Shown: positions 40,067 through 49,766, counted from the stretch's first letter. The stretch is DNA of 64,000 nt from an uncultured Alphaproteobacteria bacterium (GCA_910587405.1 CAJUKS010000001.1:1-64000); one strand, 5' to 3'. Notes: generated from the letters alone by a model not told the origin. Numbers and translations are program-made.

Positions 40067-40780
40067 TTATCGACGCTCAAATTCGAAAAAGACGGGGCGG
40101 CGTCCTTCGCGGATGGCTTTGCGCTGATATTTGGTTTCGACCCAGTCGGCAGGTTGACGTTTCCAGTCGTTGCCGCATGTGGCGGTCCAACGAAAGTCGG
40201 GATGTCGGCCCAGTTGCTTCAGTACCCAGCGTTTGTAAACCGGATGGTCGGTGGCAATTTGCAGAATTCCGCCTTTTTTTAAGATCCGCGCCAGTTGTTT
40301 CAAATTGTCGGGATTAACAAAACGGCGGCTTTCGTGACGTTTTTTGGGCCACGGATCGGGAAACAATAAAAACACTTTGTCCAGTGATCGGGCCGGCAGC
40401 AACGGAAATAACAGCCGAATGTCGTCACCGTATACGCGGATATTGTCGGTGCGTTCGGGCAGCAGACTAATGTCGTCGCCGATTTCCGCCCCTTCTTTGA
40501 TGCCGGTCAGCAAACTGAGGAGGTTGGCAACTCCGTTTTGAAAAACTTCGGCGCCGATATAACCGGTATTGGGATTGGCTGCCGCAATTCCTGCCAAATG
40601 CGCGCCGTCGCCGAAACCGATTTCCAAACAAATTTGACGGACTTCGGCGCCGAATTGCAGCGGTTGTCGGGGATTGAGGGCTACCTGCAGCAAAAAGGTT
40701 TCCAACAATGCGGTTTTGGCCTTGCGGATGCGGCGGCCTTTACGGCGGCCGAAGAACTGAGGCTTGTCGTCTAAAAACAT
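40067..40780 (-). CDS. trmB: tRNA (guanine-N7-)-methyltransferase TrmB
   Basis: This 237-residue enzyme makes m7G46 in tRNA. The SAM-binding motif EIGFGDGAHL is near residue 55, YIGAEVFQNGV follows, and FLLFPDPWPKKRHESRR with the catalytic PDPWPKKRH part is clear (written in pieces). ATG 40780 is chosen because it gives the normal start and a 10-bp overlap with the metK end. It is the last gene of the block. Confidence 0.93.
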   Translation of the reverse strand: MFLDDKPQFFGRRKGRRIRKAKTALLETFLLQVALNPRQPLQFGAEVRQICLEIGFGDGAHLAGIAAANPNTGYIGAEVFQNGVANLLSLLTGIKEGAEIGDDISLLPERTDNIRVYGDDIRLLFPLLPARSLDKVFLLFPDPWPKKRHESRRFVNPDNLKQLARILKKGGILQIATDHPVYKRWVLKQLGRHPDFRWTATCGNDWKRQPADWVETKYQRKAIREGRRPVFFEFERR

Positions 40781-41913
40781 GAGGCGAGTTCCTTGCTTAA
40801 ATCGGTTTCTTCCCATGAAAATTCACCGTTTTGGCCCGGAAGACGTCCAAAATGTCCATAAGCGGCAGAAGGCGCGTAGATCGGACGGCAAAGTCGGAGA
40901 CGGCGGATAATGCCGGCCGGCGTCAGGTCCGCCAACTCGGAAATTTTTTGCAAAATCTTTTGTTCGTCAACCTTGGCGGTTCCTTTGCAGTCGATATACA
41001 ACGACAACGGTTCTTTTTTGCCGATGGCGTAGGAAACCTGCAACAGACACTCGTCGGCAATTCCGGAGGCAACGATATTCTTTGCCAAATAGCGCATCAT
41101 GTAAGCTGCCGAACGGTCAACCTTGCTGGGATCTTTTCCCGAAAAAGCTCCGCCGCCGTGAGGCGCATAACCGCCGTAGGTGTCGGCGACAATTTTGCGT
41201 CCGGTAAGGCCGCAGTCACCGTCGGGACCGCCGATGACAAAACGTCCGGCCGGATTGATCAGCAGCCGAATGTCATCGGAAAAAAGCGTTTCCGGAATGC
41301 TGCGACGGATGATCGGCAAAACCAGTTCCCGAACTTCTTCCAGAGACAAATGCTCGCTATGCTGGGTGGATAAAACAACCGAACCGACTCTGCAAACCCG
41401 GTTTTGATCGTCATATTCGAGGGTGACCTGAGATTTGGCGTCGGGTTCCAGTCCCGGCAAGGCCGCCTGACGCAAGTTGGTCAGCAACAGGTTGGCCAGA
41501 TAAATGGCCATCGGCATATAACAGGTTTCAAAACCCGTTTCTTTTTTGGCATAACCAAACATGATTCCCTGATCTCCGGCGCCGCAATCTTTGATGCCGT
41601 TGGCAATGTCGGCGGATTGGCAATGAAGAAGATTGTCGATTTGCAGGTTCTTATAACTGAACCCGGGTTGATCATAGCCGATTTTTTTAATTAAAGTACG
41701 AACCGTTTCTTCCGCCGTCTCAGGATCGACCGGGTTGTTGCTCAGCGTTTCACCGGCAATGATTACCCGGTTGGTGGTGGCCATGGTTTCAATAGCCGTA
41801 TGGGCGCAAGGGTCTGCCTGCAGATGCAAATCGAGCAGGGTATCGGAAATCTGATCGCATATTTTGTCAGGGTGTCCGGCCGAAACGGCTTCACTGGTAA
41901 AAAGGTAGCTCAT
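40771..41913 (-). CDS. metK: S-adenosylmethionine synthetase
   Basis: This 380-residue enzyme makes SAM from methionine and ATP, the methyl donor for TrmB next door. The motifs SAGHPDKICDQISD, GAGDQGIMFGYA and GGGAFSGKDPSKVDRSA (in pieces) are all present and in order. Length is normal. A minus-strand terminator lies just upstream, so metK-trmB seem to be transcribed apart from the lnt side. I looked for a SAM riboswitch but the leader is only about 40 nt after the terminator. Confidence 0.96.
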   Translation of the reverse strand: MSYLFTSEAVSAGHPDKICDQISDTLLDLHLQADPCAHTAIETMATTNRVIIAGETLSNNPVDPETAEETVRTLIKKIGYDQPGFSYKNLQIDNLLHCQSADIANGIKDCGAGDQGIMFGYAKKETGFETCYMPMAIYLANLLLTNLRQAALPGLEPDAKSQVTLEYDDQNRVCRVGSVVLSTQHSEHLSLEEVRELVLPIIRRSIPETLFSDDIRLLINPAGRFVIGGPDGDCGLTGRKIVADTYGGYAPHGGGAFSGKDPSKVDRSAAYMMRYLAKNIVASGIADECLLQVSYAIGKKEPLSLYIDCKGTAKVDEQKILQKISELADLTPAGIIRRLRLCRPIYAPSAAYGHFGRLPGQNGEFSWEETDLSKELASCF

Positions 41914-41954
41914 CGTGATTCTTTCGTATTTGTTTTAGTATCTTTTTGCGCATA

Positions 41955-41988
41955 ATAAAAAGCCGGCGTTCAAAATGCCAGCTTTTTT
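41955..41988 (-). terminator. Terminator between the XRE regulator and metK
   Basis: Inverted repeat AAAGC-GGC/GCC-GCTTT around 41959-41985 with a G-U pair in the minus-strand RNA, and T tracts on both strands. Confidence 0.75.
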
Positions 41989-42010
41989 TTAAAGATGTGT
42001 GTATTTTGAT

Positions 42011-42532
42011 TTATTCGTCTTCGTCTCCGTCTCCGATTTCGTTCCCGTCATCTTCGCGGTCAAAAGTAGTTTTTGACATCGTAATGATCAGATCAAAAAG
42101 ATGTTTTGCCGCTTTGCGGTTGGGGATGCGGTAATATGCTTTGACCAGTTCCAGCGTTTCCTGACGCTTCATCGGGTCCATATCAATTTCCTGATAGTTT
42201 TCTTCAAAACACATTGCGGTTTCGGGAGAACTGAAAACGCGCGGACTTTGTTGGGCAACTTCCTTATCCATATCTTCGTAGAAGAAGTTGATCGGCACGT
42301 TCAGAACGTTGCCGATATCCCACAAGCGGCTTGCGCCGACGCGGTTGTTCCCGCGCTCATATTTCTGAACCTGTTGAAATGTGAGTCCCAGCAGAGAGGC
42401 TAATTTTTCCTGAGAATATCCGAGCAGGGTCCGGCGTAACCGGATGCGGTTGCCGACATGGACATCAATCGGATTTGGTTGTCCGTTAGGCGTCCGGCCG
42501 CGGCTGGCCTTCTTTGATTTAGTCATGTTCAT
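42011..42532 (-). CDS. XRE-family transcriptional regulator
   Basis: This 173-residue regulator has a helix-turn-helix of the XRE type (residues about 22-80, with RLRRTLLGYSQEKLASLLGL and QQVQKYERGNNRV in pieces). The C-terminal part is helical with DPMKRQETLELVKAYYRI and ends in a short acidic tail (DGDEDE). This regulator between lnt and metK is conserved in many Alphaproteobacteria. I choose ATG 42532 because GTGGAG lies 5 nt before it, with two other ATGs three residues around it. Its targets are unknown. Confidence 0.88.
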   Translation of the reverse strand: MNMTKSKKASRGRTPNGQPNPIDVHVGNRIRLRRTLLGYSQEKLASLLGLTFQQVQKYERGNNRVGASRLWDIGNVLNVPINFFYEDMDKEVAQQSPRVFSSPETAMCFEENYQEIDMDPMKRQETLELVKAYYRIPNRKAAKHLFDLIITMSKTTFDREDDGNEIGDGDEDE

Positions 42533-42559
42533 CATATAGCTCCACAAAAGTCTATCCAC

Positions 42560-42588
42560 ATATTGCAATTTTTAGTGGTTAATGTCAA
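42560..42588 (-). promoter_or_regulatory. Possible promoter of the XRE regulator (TTGACA, weak -10)
   Basis: On the minus strand there is a consensus -35 at 42588-42583 and only a weak CAATAT at 17-bp spacing. A regulator may be needed. Confidence 0.35.
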
Positions 42589-42664
42589 TATTTTTATATA
42601 GTAGTTTATATAGACAATTGGATGGACCGAAGGTTCCCTTATATTTCTTTATAAAAACAATCGC

Positions 42665-44206
42665 TTAAGAATGCTTTCGGTTTAAAACAACGGCGAAAAC
42701 GATGCAAAGAAGGCAAAGAAACAATAACGGAAAGTTGTGGTACTTTTTATACCAAGTATCAATAGATAAAGACTGAGGCAGATAAACGTCTAAAGCGCCG
42801 GAAACATTGAGCGGAAGTTGTTTGATGACGGTTCCCGTTTTGGAAATCAGGGCACTGATTCCCGAGTTGGCTGCGCGAACGATTGTCAACCCTTCTTCAA
42901 CGGCGCGCATCCGGGTTGCAACCAGATGTTGACGGGGACCGGCACTGTCGCCGTACCAGCCGTCATTGGTCAGATTGATCAGCCATTGAGGACGGTCGGC
43001 ATCGTCGGCAACTTCGGCGGGAAAAATAATCTCGTAACAGATCAAAACGCCGAACGGCGGGACGCCGGGCAAATGTATGGTTTCAACGCCGTTTCCCGGC
43101 ATGAAGTCGGCAATGACGTTGGTAACCGGTTTCAGGCGATCGGGAAGGTAGCGACGCAGCGGGATGTATTCGCCGAACGGAACCAAATGTGATTTGGCAT
43201 AAGAGGCGACAATTCCGTCGCGGTCAAAAGCCTGCATGGCATTTAACGGGCGCCATTTTTCACCGTCATAATCATAATCGAGGATCCCCGTGATCAGAAA
43301 TCCTTGCGGCGGAACGGCCGGCAACAGCATCTCGAGATATTGCGGTTCCAGCCGGAGGACGAACGGCGTTGCCGTTTCGCCCCAAATGACCAAATCAGGA
43401 TTGAACGGGCGCTCGGAATCGCCGTCGGCCGACCGCGACATATTTACGTATGTTTGCAAATTTTGTTCAAGCATTTCCGGTTGCCATTTCATTTGCTGAG
43501 GAATTGCCGGTTGGACCACCCGCACTTTTATCTCGGAAAAGCGGTCATCGGGATAACGGCTGAGCCGCCAGGTTCCGTAACCGAACAAAGATCCGGAGAT
43601 AAGAACCGGAATTGCAATCGCCAGAACCGCCGCTTTGCGGTTGCGGCTGAAAAATAAGAAACCCGGCGCCGCGGCCGCAAAGACGGTCAGCAGCGACAGA
43701 CCGTAGGTTCCGAAGCATGAGGCTGCTTGAATGGCCGCATTGCTGAAACTCCATACCGTCCCGAGGAGGTTCCACGGAAAACCGGTCAAAACAAAACTCC
43801 GCAACCACTCAAAAACGGTCCATGCCGCGGCAAAGGCCGACAGCTTGGGCCAAAAGGGTTTGAACCGGCTGCAAAACAAAGCCGGAAAAGCGGTGAATAA
43901 ACCAAAGAAACCGCCGCTGCCGACAAAAACCAGCGGGATCAGCCAGCCTAAGCGCGGCAGGTCGAGCATCAAAGCGTTGGCGATCCAGAAAAAACCGCAG
44001 GCGTAATGGCCAAAACCGAACCAGTAGCCGAGCAGAAACGATTTTTTGGCCGAAGAAGCGCGGCCCAGCATAATCAACAGGCCGCTGAAAGAGATTATCA
44101 GAAACGGCAACAGGTAATAGGGCGGCAGCGCGGCCACGGACAGGCAGCCGAGGGCAAATGCGACGATTTTGGGATATTGTGCCAGCTTGCCGGGCATTTT
44201 ATTCAT
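42665..44206 (-). CDS. lnt: Apolipoprotein N-acyltransferase
   Basis: This 513-residue inner-membrane enzyme adds the third acyl chain to lipoproteins. The first 200 residues hold about six membrane helices. The nitrilase-like periplasmic domain shows the Glu-Lys-Cys triad in WGETATPF, AKSHLVPFGEYIP and VLICYEIIFP. A final membrane helix lies at the C-terminus. It overlaps corC by 8 bp. The o-spanin and TPR lipoproteins of this window would be substrates. Confidence 0.95.
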   Translation of the reverse strand: MNKMPGKLAQYPKIVAFALGCLSVAALPPYYLLPFLIISFSGLLIMLGRASSAKKSFLLGYWFGFGHYACGFFWIANALMLDLPRLGWLIPLVFVGSGGFFGLFTAFPALFCSRFKPFWPKLSAFAAAWTVFEWLRSFVLTGFPWNLLGTVWSFSNAAIQAASCFGTYGLSLLTVFAAAAPGFLFFSRNRKAAVLAIAIPVLISGSLFGYGTWRLSRYPDDRFSEIKVRVVQPAIPQQMKWQPEMLEQNLQTYVNMSRSADGDSERPFNPDLVIWGETATPFVLRLEPQYLEMLLPAVPPQGFLITGILDYDYDGEKWRPLNAMQAFDRDGIVASYAKSHLVPFGEYIPLRRYLPDRLKPVTNVIADFMPGNGVETIHLPGVPPFGVLICYEIIFPAEVADDADRPQWLINLTNDGWYGDSAGPRQHLVATRMRAVEEGLTIVRAANSGISALISKTGTVIKQLPLNVSGALDVYLPQSLSIDTWYKKYHNFPLLFLCLLCIVFAVVLNRKHS

Positions 44207-45071
44207 CCGTTGCTGAGGGAGTGGTGATAATCATGATTTTCTTGATGCGGTTGGGATCCGCTTCCAGAATTTTAAATCGGATTCCGGTAGGGCCGTTAAT
44301 GATTTCGCCGTGTCCCGGAATTCTTTGCGCCAGCTGAAAGACATAGCCGCCGATGGTATCGACGCTGCTTTCTTCTTCTTCCCAATCATCCTTAAACAGG
44401 CTGATGCCGGTTTTTTCTTCGACGTCTTCCAACGGCGCTTTGGCGTCGGCAACGTAAATACCGTTTTCCTGAAGGGAAATGACCGGATCCTGTTCGAGGT
44501 CATATTCGTCTTCGATATCGCCGACGATTTCTTCCAACAGGTCCTCAATTGTAATCAGACCGCACAGACCGCCGTATTCGTCCATCACCATCGCCATATG
44601 GGTTTTTTCCTGCTGCATTTCCTGCAGCAGATCGGGAACCAGACTGTCCGGCGAAACGATTTTGAGGTTGGGCGTCGTAATTTGTGCGACCGGCATTTTG
44701 CCGTCTCCCCGCAGCAAGCATTTGGCGAGGTCAATAATATGAAGGACACCGGTGACGTCATCCAGAGATTCGCCGTAAACCGGAATGCGCGAGTGGCCTT
44801 TTTCGACCATCAGCCGTGCCAGTTCTTCCGCGGTTCCGTTTTGCTGAAAAGCGACGATATCGGCGCGCGGAATCATTACCCGGCAGACTTTTTTGTCTTT
44901 GAGGTAGAGCAGATTGTTAAACAACTGCTGTTCATGGGGGCTGAAACCGTCATCACCCGAACCGGCCTCTTCGATCAGGTCTTCAATGGTTTCGCGCACG
45001 TCTTCGTTGTTGGCGTGAGTGGTGAACAGTTTTTTAAAGTAACTGCCCAAACCGTGAGGGGTGTCGTTCAT
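44199..45071 (-). CDS. corC: CorC/HlyC-family CBS-domain protein
   Basis: This 290-residue cytosolic protein has a helical start, two CBS domains (MIPRADIVAFQ to about residue 185, with HSRIPVYGES and GLITIEDLLEEIVGDI as marks in pieces) and a C-terminal CorC_HlyC domain with GGYVFQLAQRIPG. Relatives are linked to Mg2+/Co2+ efflux. It lies between ybeY and lnt, with 2-bp spacing to ybeY, as is usual in this lineage. Confidence 0.92.
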   Translation of the reverse strand: MNDTPHGLGSYFKKLFTTHANNEDVRETIEDLIEEAGSGDDGFSPHEQQLFNNLLYLKDKKVCRVMIPRADIVAFQQNGTAEELARLMVEKGHSRIPVYGESLDDVTGVLHIIDLAKCLLRGDGKMPVAQITTPNLKIVSPDSLVPDLLQEMQQEKTHMAMVMDEYGGLCGLITIEDLLEEIVGDIEDEYDLEQDPVISLQENGIYVADAKAPLEDVEEKTGISLFKDDWEEEESSVDTIGGYVFQLAQRIPGHGEIINGPTGIRFKILEADPNRIKKIMIITTPSATDE

Positions 45072-45073
45072 TT

Positions 45074-45583
45074 TCAGGCTTTCTCCTCATAGGGATCGGC
45101 AATACCGAAACCATGCAGCAGGCGGGTTTCCAAAGCTTCCATTTCAAGCCGTTCCGCTTCTTCGATATGATCATAGCCCAGCAGATGCAAAATGCCGTGA
45201 ATCAAAATGTGCACATAATGGTCGTTAAAACCGATTTCCTGTTCAAGACTCTGGTTTTCCATCGTCTCCAGCGCAATGATGATATCACCGAGTTCAACTT
45301 CTTCCGTTTGCGGCAGCGTCTCAAAAAAATCGTCATCGTCAAGGTTGGCAAAGGACAGAATGTTGGTCGGCTTGTCAATTTGGCGAAATTCGCGGTTGAG
45401 GCAGCGGATTTCTTCATCGTTTCCAAGTTCCAGATTGATGCAAACCTCCGATTTGCCGTCCAAAAAGCCGGGTTTCAATTCGGCAATGACCTTTTCGAAG
45501 ACCGCTGCGGATAATGCTGCGGCATCGGGCAGGCGGCTGTTCCAGTTTTCGTCGCCGAGCGTCAGGTTAATTGTTGTTTTCAT
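45074..45583 (-). CDS. ybeY: Endoribonuclease YbeY
   Basis: This 169-residue metal-dependent RNase is needed for 16S rRNA 3-prime end maturation and ribosome quality control. The Zn-binding motif HILIHGILHLLGYDH near the C-terminus has its three histidines. ATG 45583 is used because a longer in-frame version lies fully inside phoH. The start overlaps the phoH end by 17 bp. Confidence 0.95.
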   Translation of the reverse strand: MKTTINLTLGDENWNSRLPDAAALSAAVFEKVIAELKPGFLDGKSEVCINLELGNDEEIRCLNREFRQIDKPTNILSFANLDDDDFFETLPQTEEVELGDIIIALETMENQSLEQEIGFNDHYVHILIHGILHLLGYDHIEEAERLEMEALETRLLHGFGIADPYEEKA

Positions 45584-46547
45584 GATTCTGTTTTTCTTCC
45601 TGATGATTTTTCTGTTCGTAAGCGCGGACGATTTTGGCGACCAGCCCGTGACGGACGACGTCGTTGGCGCTGAAGGTGACGGAACCGATCCCTTTGACAT
45701 TATGCAAGGTGTCCAGCGCGTCCCGAAGACCCGAGACGACGCCCCGCGGCAGGTCAACCTGACTTAAGTCGCCGTTGACGACCATGCGGGAATTTTCACC
45801 GAGACGGGTCAGAAACATTTTCATCTGCATCGGCGTGGTGTTCTGGGCTTCGTCCAGAATGACGAAAGCGTTGGAAAGCGTGCGGCCGCGCATGAACGCC
45901 AGCGGTGCAATTTCGATTTCGCCGGCAGCCAGTTTTTTGTCGACCTGTTCGGCCGGGAGCATTTCATACAAAGCGTCGTAAAGGGGGCGCAGATAGGGGT
46001 CGACCTTGTCTTTAAGGTCTCCGGGCAGAAAACCGAGGTTTTCGCCGGCTTCCACGGCCGGACGCGAAAGGATGATTTTGTCGATCGCGCCTTCCAGCAT
46101 CATGGTAACGGCCAGCGCCACCGCCAAATAGGTTTTGCCGGTACCGGCGGGTCCGAGGCCGAAAACCAACTCGTTATTCATCATTTCGACGATATATTGT
46201 GCCTGTGTGGCCGAACGCGGATAGATATGACGTTTTTTGGTTTTCAAAACAATTTCGTCGATATTGATTTTCGGTTTTTGGTCGGTTTCGGCACCGCTGA
46301 TGCGGACGGCGGCTCTCACTTCCTGCTCGCCGATTTCAATGCCGCGACTGACTTTGGAGTAAAGGGAATCGATGGCGCTTTTGGCCTGACCGACGGCTTC
46401 GTCGCCGCCTTTGATGTGAATATGGTTGCCGAAAGTGGCAATTTCGACGTTCAAAGCCTCTTCAATGATTTTCAGATTGCCGTCCTGCGGGCCGACAAGC
46501 TGCTGAACCAGTTGATTGTTAAAAAGTTCTAATTCTGTTTCTGCCAT
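45567..46547 (-). CDS. phoH: PhoH-family ATPase
   Basis: This 326-residue protein has an N-terminal KH-like segment (about 25-75) and a P-loop ATPase domain with GLGPAGTGKTYLAV (Walker A) and VILDEAQNTTP (Walker B), plus MVVNGDLSQVDLP. It is probably an RNA-linked helicase or NTPase that works with YbeY. The ATG 46547 start gives a normal N-terminus. It begins 10 bp after the miaB stop. Confidence 0.95.
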   Translation of the reverse strand: MAETELELFNNQLVQQLVGPQDGNLKIIEEALNVEIATFGNHIHIKGGDEAVGQAKSAIDSLYSKVSRGIEIGEQEVRAAVRISGAETDQKPKINIDEIVLKTKKRHIYPRSATQAQYIVEMMNNELVFGLGPAGTGKTYLAVALAVTMMLEGAIDKIILSRPAVEAGENLGFLPGDLKDKVDPYLRPLYDALYEMLPAEQVDKKLAAGEIEIAPLAFMRGRTLSNAFVILDEAQNTTPMQMKMFLTRLGENSRMVVNGDLSQVDLPRGVVSGLRDALDTLHNVKGIGSVTFSANDVVRHGLVAKIVRAYEQKNHQEEKQNHENNN

Positions 46548-46557
46548 AATTGCACCT

Positions 46558-47937
46558 TTAATCTGATTGTTGAATAACGGTTCCGCCAAGCGAGTTTGTG
46601 GTGGCATCGGTGACGCGCACCGGCAGAATGCGGTTGATCAGTTCCGGCGGAACCTGGGCATGCAGATTTTGCATATACGGGGTTCTGCCGAACAGCTGGC
46701 CTTTTTTTCTGCCTTTGCTTTCAAAGAGTACCGGCATAATTCTACCGATACATCCTTTATTAAAGTTTAACTGTTGAGAAAATAATTTTTCCTGCAGGAT
46801 GTTTAAACGCTCTGATTTGATTTTTTCGTCAATCTGATCGGGATATGTCGCGGCCGGGGTACCGGCACGGCGGCTGTATTTAAATGAAAACGCCTGAATG
46901 TAACCGACTTGTTCCACCATGTCGAGAGTGGCTTCAAAATCTTGATCGGTTTCACCGGGAAAACCGACGATAAAATCGGAAGAGAAGCCCAGTTCGGGGT
47001 TGGCGTCGCGCAGTTTGGCGATGATTTCGAGATATTGTCCGCGGTTGTGACGGCGGTTCATGGCCTTGAGAATGCGGTCCGAGCCCGATTGCAGAGGCAA
47101 ATGCAGGTAAGGCATCAGTTTTTTTAAGTCGCGGTGGCAGGCGATCAGGTCATCGTTGACGTCGGCAGGGTAGGAAGTGGTGTAACGAAGGCGTTGCAAG
47201 CCGTCAATTTCGGCGAGACGGCGCAACAGATAAGCCAGGTCTCTTTCCCGGCCGGCGGCGTCTTCGCCGTGGTAAGCGTTGACGTTTTGACCCAGCAGGT
47301 TGATTTCGAGAGTTCCCGTTTCGACCAGCCGGCGGGCTTCTTTCAACACGTCTTCCACCGGACGCGAAGTTTCGACGCCGCGGGTATAGGGAACAATGCA
47401 ATAGGTGCAGAAATTGTTGCAGCCTTCCTGAATGGCGAGATAGGAACATCCGCCCTCGGCCCGGTTTTGCGGCAGATGGTCGAATTTGCTTTCCGAAGTG
47501 AACTCGGTGTCGATCAGACAAATATTTTTCTGTTGCGCGATTTTGCCCAAAATTTCGGGAATGCGGTAATAAGTCAGCGGACCGGTGGCAAAATTGACAA
47601 AGGGTGCGCGTTTGGCGATTTGCTCGTCTTCTGCCTGAACAACGCAGCCGACGACGCCGATGATTGTTCCTTTGCCGGCGGCCTGACGTTCTTCTTTAAT
47701 CAGATTAATGCGTCCGAGGTCCGAAAACAGTTTTTCGGCGGCTTTTTCTCGGATATGACAAGTGTTGAAAATGATTATGTCTGCATCCTCAGGGGCGTCG
47801 GCAGCCGTGTGTCCCATGTTTTGCAGAATGTGGGCAATGCGCTGAGAATCGTAAACGTTCATCTGGCAGCCAAAGGTTTTGATATAGTATTTCACCTTGT
47901 CTCGGATATCCTCTAAAATTGTGTTAAACAGACGCAT
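46558..47937 (-). CDS. miaB: tRNA-2-methylthio-N6-dimethylallyladenosine synthase MiaB
   Basis: This 459-residue radical-SAM methylthiotransferase modifies A37 in tRNA. The N-terminal cluster cysteines lie in TFGCQMN, NTCHIREKA and VGCVVQAE, the radical SAM motif is CNNFCTYC, and a TRAM domain forms the end. ATG 47937 is selected because TGAGG lies 5 nt upstream. An earlier in-frame start is TTG. It is the first gene of the minus-strand block. Confidence 0.95.
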   Translation of the reverse strand: MRLFNTILEDIRDKVKYYIKTFGCQMNVYDSQRIAHILQNMGHTAADAPEDADIIIFNTCHIREKAAEKLFSDLGRINLIKEERQAAGKGTIIGVVGCVVQAEDEQIAKRAPFVNFATGPLTYYRIPEILGKIAQQKNICLIDTEFTSESKFDHLPQNRAEGGCSYLAIQEGCNNFCTYCIVPYTRGVETSRPVEDVLKEARRLVETGTLEINLLGQNVNAYHGEDAAGRERDLAYLLRRLAEIDGLQRLRYTTSYPADVNDDLIACHRDLKKLMPYLHLPLQSGSDRILKAMNRRHNRGQYLEIIAKLRDANPELGFSSDFIVGFPGETDQDFEATLDMVEQVGYIQAFSFKYSRRAGTPAATYPDQIDEKIKSERLNILQEKLFSQQLNFNKGCIGRIMPVLFESKGRKKGQLFGRTPYMQNLHAQVPPELINRILPVRVTDATTNSLGGTVIQQSD

Positions 47938-48042
47938 ATTAGCCTCAAACGGAAAGATTTTCAAATGTTTTTTCTTTCACGGAAGGAAAATTTGCTTTTT
48001 TAGAAATTTTGTCGTTTTTTTGGCGTAAAAAGTGTTTTTTTG

Positions 48043-48071
48043 TTGCCAATTAGACGGCTCTTTGTTATCAT
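48043..48071 (+). promoter_or_regulatory. Promoter (TTGCCA, 17 bp, TATCAT)
   Basis: Boxes at 48043-48048 and 48066-48071, about 45 bp before the TerB-like gene. Confidence 0.7.
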
Positions 48072-48116
48072 AAGGAAAAAATAAGCGGTAAAATTAATTT
48101 TTTTGGGAGAATTCTG

Positions 48117-48560
48117 ATGGATCAGCACTTGGAAGAAATGCTTAAACTGGATGAAGAAACGCGGGTCGCCTATCTGAAGGCGTTTGTCCGTCTGGCCTGT
48201 GCTGACGGCTATTTCGATGAAAACGAAAAACGTTTTGTAAAGAATTTGGCCAAAACCTATGAAATATCGGAAAATCGTCTTGACGAAGTGTTGAACTGCG
48301 GGGACGATGACACGATTATAGAAGAAGTCAAAAAAATTAAAAACCGCCGGGTGGCGCTGGAGCTGATTAAAGAATTGTGCATTTTGGCGCATGCCGACGA
48401 TGTCCTGACTGATGAAGAAACGCTGTTTATCGGCCGGGTCGGGCAGGCGATGGGAGTTGAACTGGATAAAATTGAACAGATCAGCAACTGGGTTATTGAT
48501 AAAATTATTCTTGCCGAAGAAGCTAAAATTATTTTCGAAGAAGTCGGAAGTCAAGCGTAA
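48117..48560 (+). CDS. TerB-like protein
   Basis: This 147-residue helical protein matches TerB-type domains, in which acidic residues recur as ACADGYFDENEKRF and ILAHADDVLTDEE (in pieces). The two halves are related, as is usual in TerB. TerB-like proteins are linked to tellurite resistance and to membrane stress, but single ones have no fixed role. A strong promoter precedes it, and the next gene follows after 17 bp with an AGGAGG site, so both form an operon. Confidence 0.75.
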   Translation: MDQHLEEMLKLDEETRVAYLKAFVRLACADGYFDENEKRFVKNLAKTYEISENRLDEVLNCGDDDTIIEEVKKIKNRRVALELIKELCILAHADDVLTDEETLFIGRVGQAMGVELDKIEQISNWVIDKIILAEEAKIIFEEVGSQA

Positions 48561-48577
48561 ACTCAGGAGGTTTTATC

Positions 48578-49693
48578 ATGGACGAAACTGAAAAAAGCAG
48601 AATGGCACAGCAGGAAAGGCTGGAACGCCTGCGGCGAATTCAGCTGGGACGACAAGATCGTCTCGACAGCCCGAAGAATATTATTCAGCGGGCGGTTCAG
48701 CGCGAATATCCCGATATGGACCGTATGCAGGCCGAAAAAGTCACCCGCGAGTTGGTGCTGGCGCCGAAAAAATCGACAATTAAAATCGGTAATGATGAAA
48801 TTAAAGTTGCCGATTTGCAGTTTCAGATTGCGGAATCTCTCGAAATGATCAGTTCCGAAACTTCTTCTTCGCAGGAATATTTCAGCTGGTTTACCGAAAG
48901 TTCGGAAATCATGCAGCATATGAACGACGGTTTCGTGTCCGAAGACGACCTGAAAAAACGCAACGAGTGGATTGAGATGTCATATTCCCGTGAGGCCGAA
49001 ATACTGACCTGTCTCGGTTTGTACCAGGGCAGTGCTTTCCCCGAAGCCAAGAAAAAATATGCGGACATTTACAATAAGCTGGTCAAGCTGCGTCAGATTC
49101 GCAACGCTATCAAAGAAAGCACCGCCAACAAGGCGGACAAACCGCAGGAAGTCGACATTAAGAAAAAAGAAAACGACTATAAAAAGGCGGTCGTCTATGT
49201 TGCGGCAATGCGAGAGTTTATGAAACGTCCGCCGCGCTGGAACATGCCCAAACGGACTTTACAAAAACTTAACATGTATCATGGCGATGATGACGATCTG
49301 GACGACGATTACGATGATTTCTACGAACAGTACGAAGATGACGATCTGCGCCGTTCCGACGAAGAAAACCGGATTTATCAGGGCGAGGCAAACGAAATTA
49401 CCGAATTGAATTTCAGTTTTAACGATTCTTTGAAAGAAGAAATTCTTTTCCACTGGGATGACGATCGGATGCAGTCGTATGAACGCAGCGCCGCCGAAGA
49501 ATTTATCGAAAAGATTGACGAAGCCCAACCGGCGTTGCAGACCGAAGAAGACATCCGCGATCATATTGCCCGCCTTTCCGGCCGCCGCCCGCCGCTGAAA
49601 AACCGTCCGTCCGGTTATACGATGGACCGGGCACGGGCTTTTAGCAGCATGCATTACAATTCGTTGTCGGCAACCCGGCGGCAGTATGCATAA
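48578..49693 (+). CDS. Acidic cytosolic protein of unknown function
   Basis: I do not recognise this 371-residue protein. It has no signal peptide or membrane segment. The first 60 residues are basic helices, residues about 80-215 are helical with many Ser/Glu, and residues 235-260 form an Asp-rich segment (for example DDDDLDDDYDDFY) that may bind metal or basic partners. The C-terminal 40 residues are Arg/Pro-rich. It is in one operon with the TerB-like gene. Confidence 0.65.
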   Translation: MDETEKSRMAQQERLERLRRIQLGRQDRLDSPKNIIQRAVQREYPDMDRMQAEKVTRELVLAPKKSTIKIGNDEIKVADLQFQIAESLEMISSETSSSQEYFSWFTESSEIMQHMNDGFVSEDDLKKRNEWIEMSYSREAEILTCLGLYQGSAFPEAKKKYADIYNKLVKLRQIRNAIKESTANKADKPQEVDIKKKENDYKKAVVYVAAMREFMKRPPRWNMPKRTLQKLNMYHGDDDDLDDDYDDFYEQYEDDDLRRSDEENRIYQGEANEITELNFSFNDSLKEEILFHWDDDRMQSYERSAAEEFIEKIDEAQPALQTEEDIRDHIARLSGRRPPLKNRPSGYTMDRARAFSSMHYNSLSATRRQYA

Positions 49694-49766
49694 AAAAACT
49701 GGACAATTGATCGGGAATTGTTTAAATTAACCCTGCAATGTTTTAAAATTATGAGGAGAATTTTTT

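Noticed and set aside
40771..42010. SAM riboswitch before metK
   Set aside because: The minus-strand leader after the terminator is only about 40 nt, and no conserved SAM aptamer pattern is visible.
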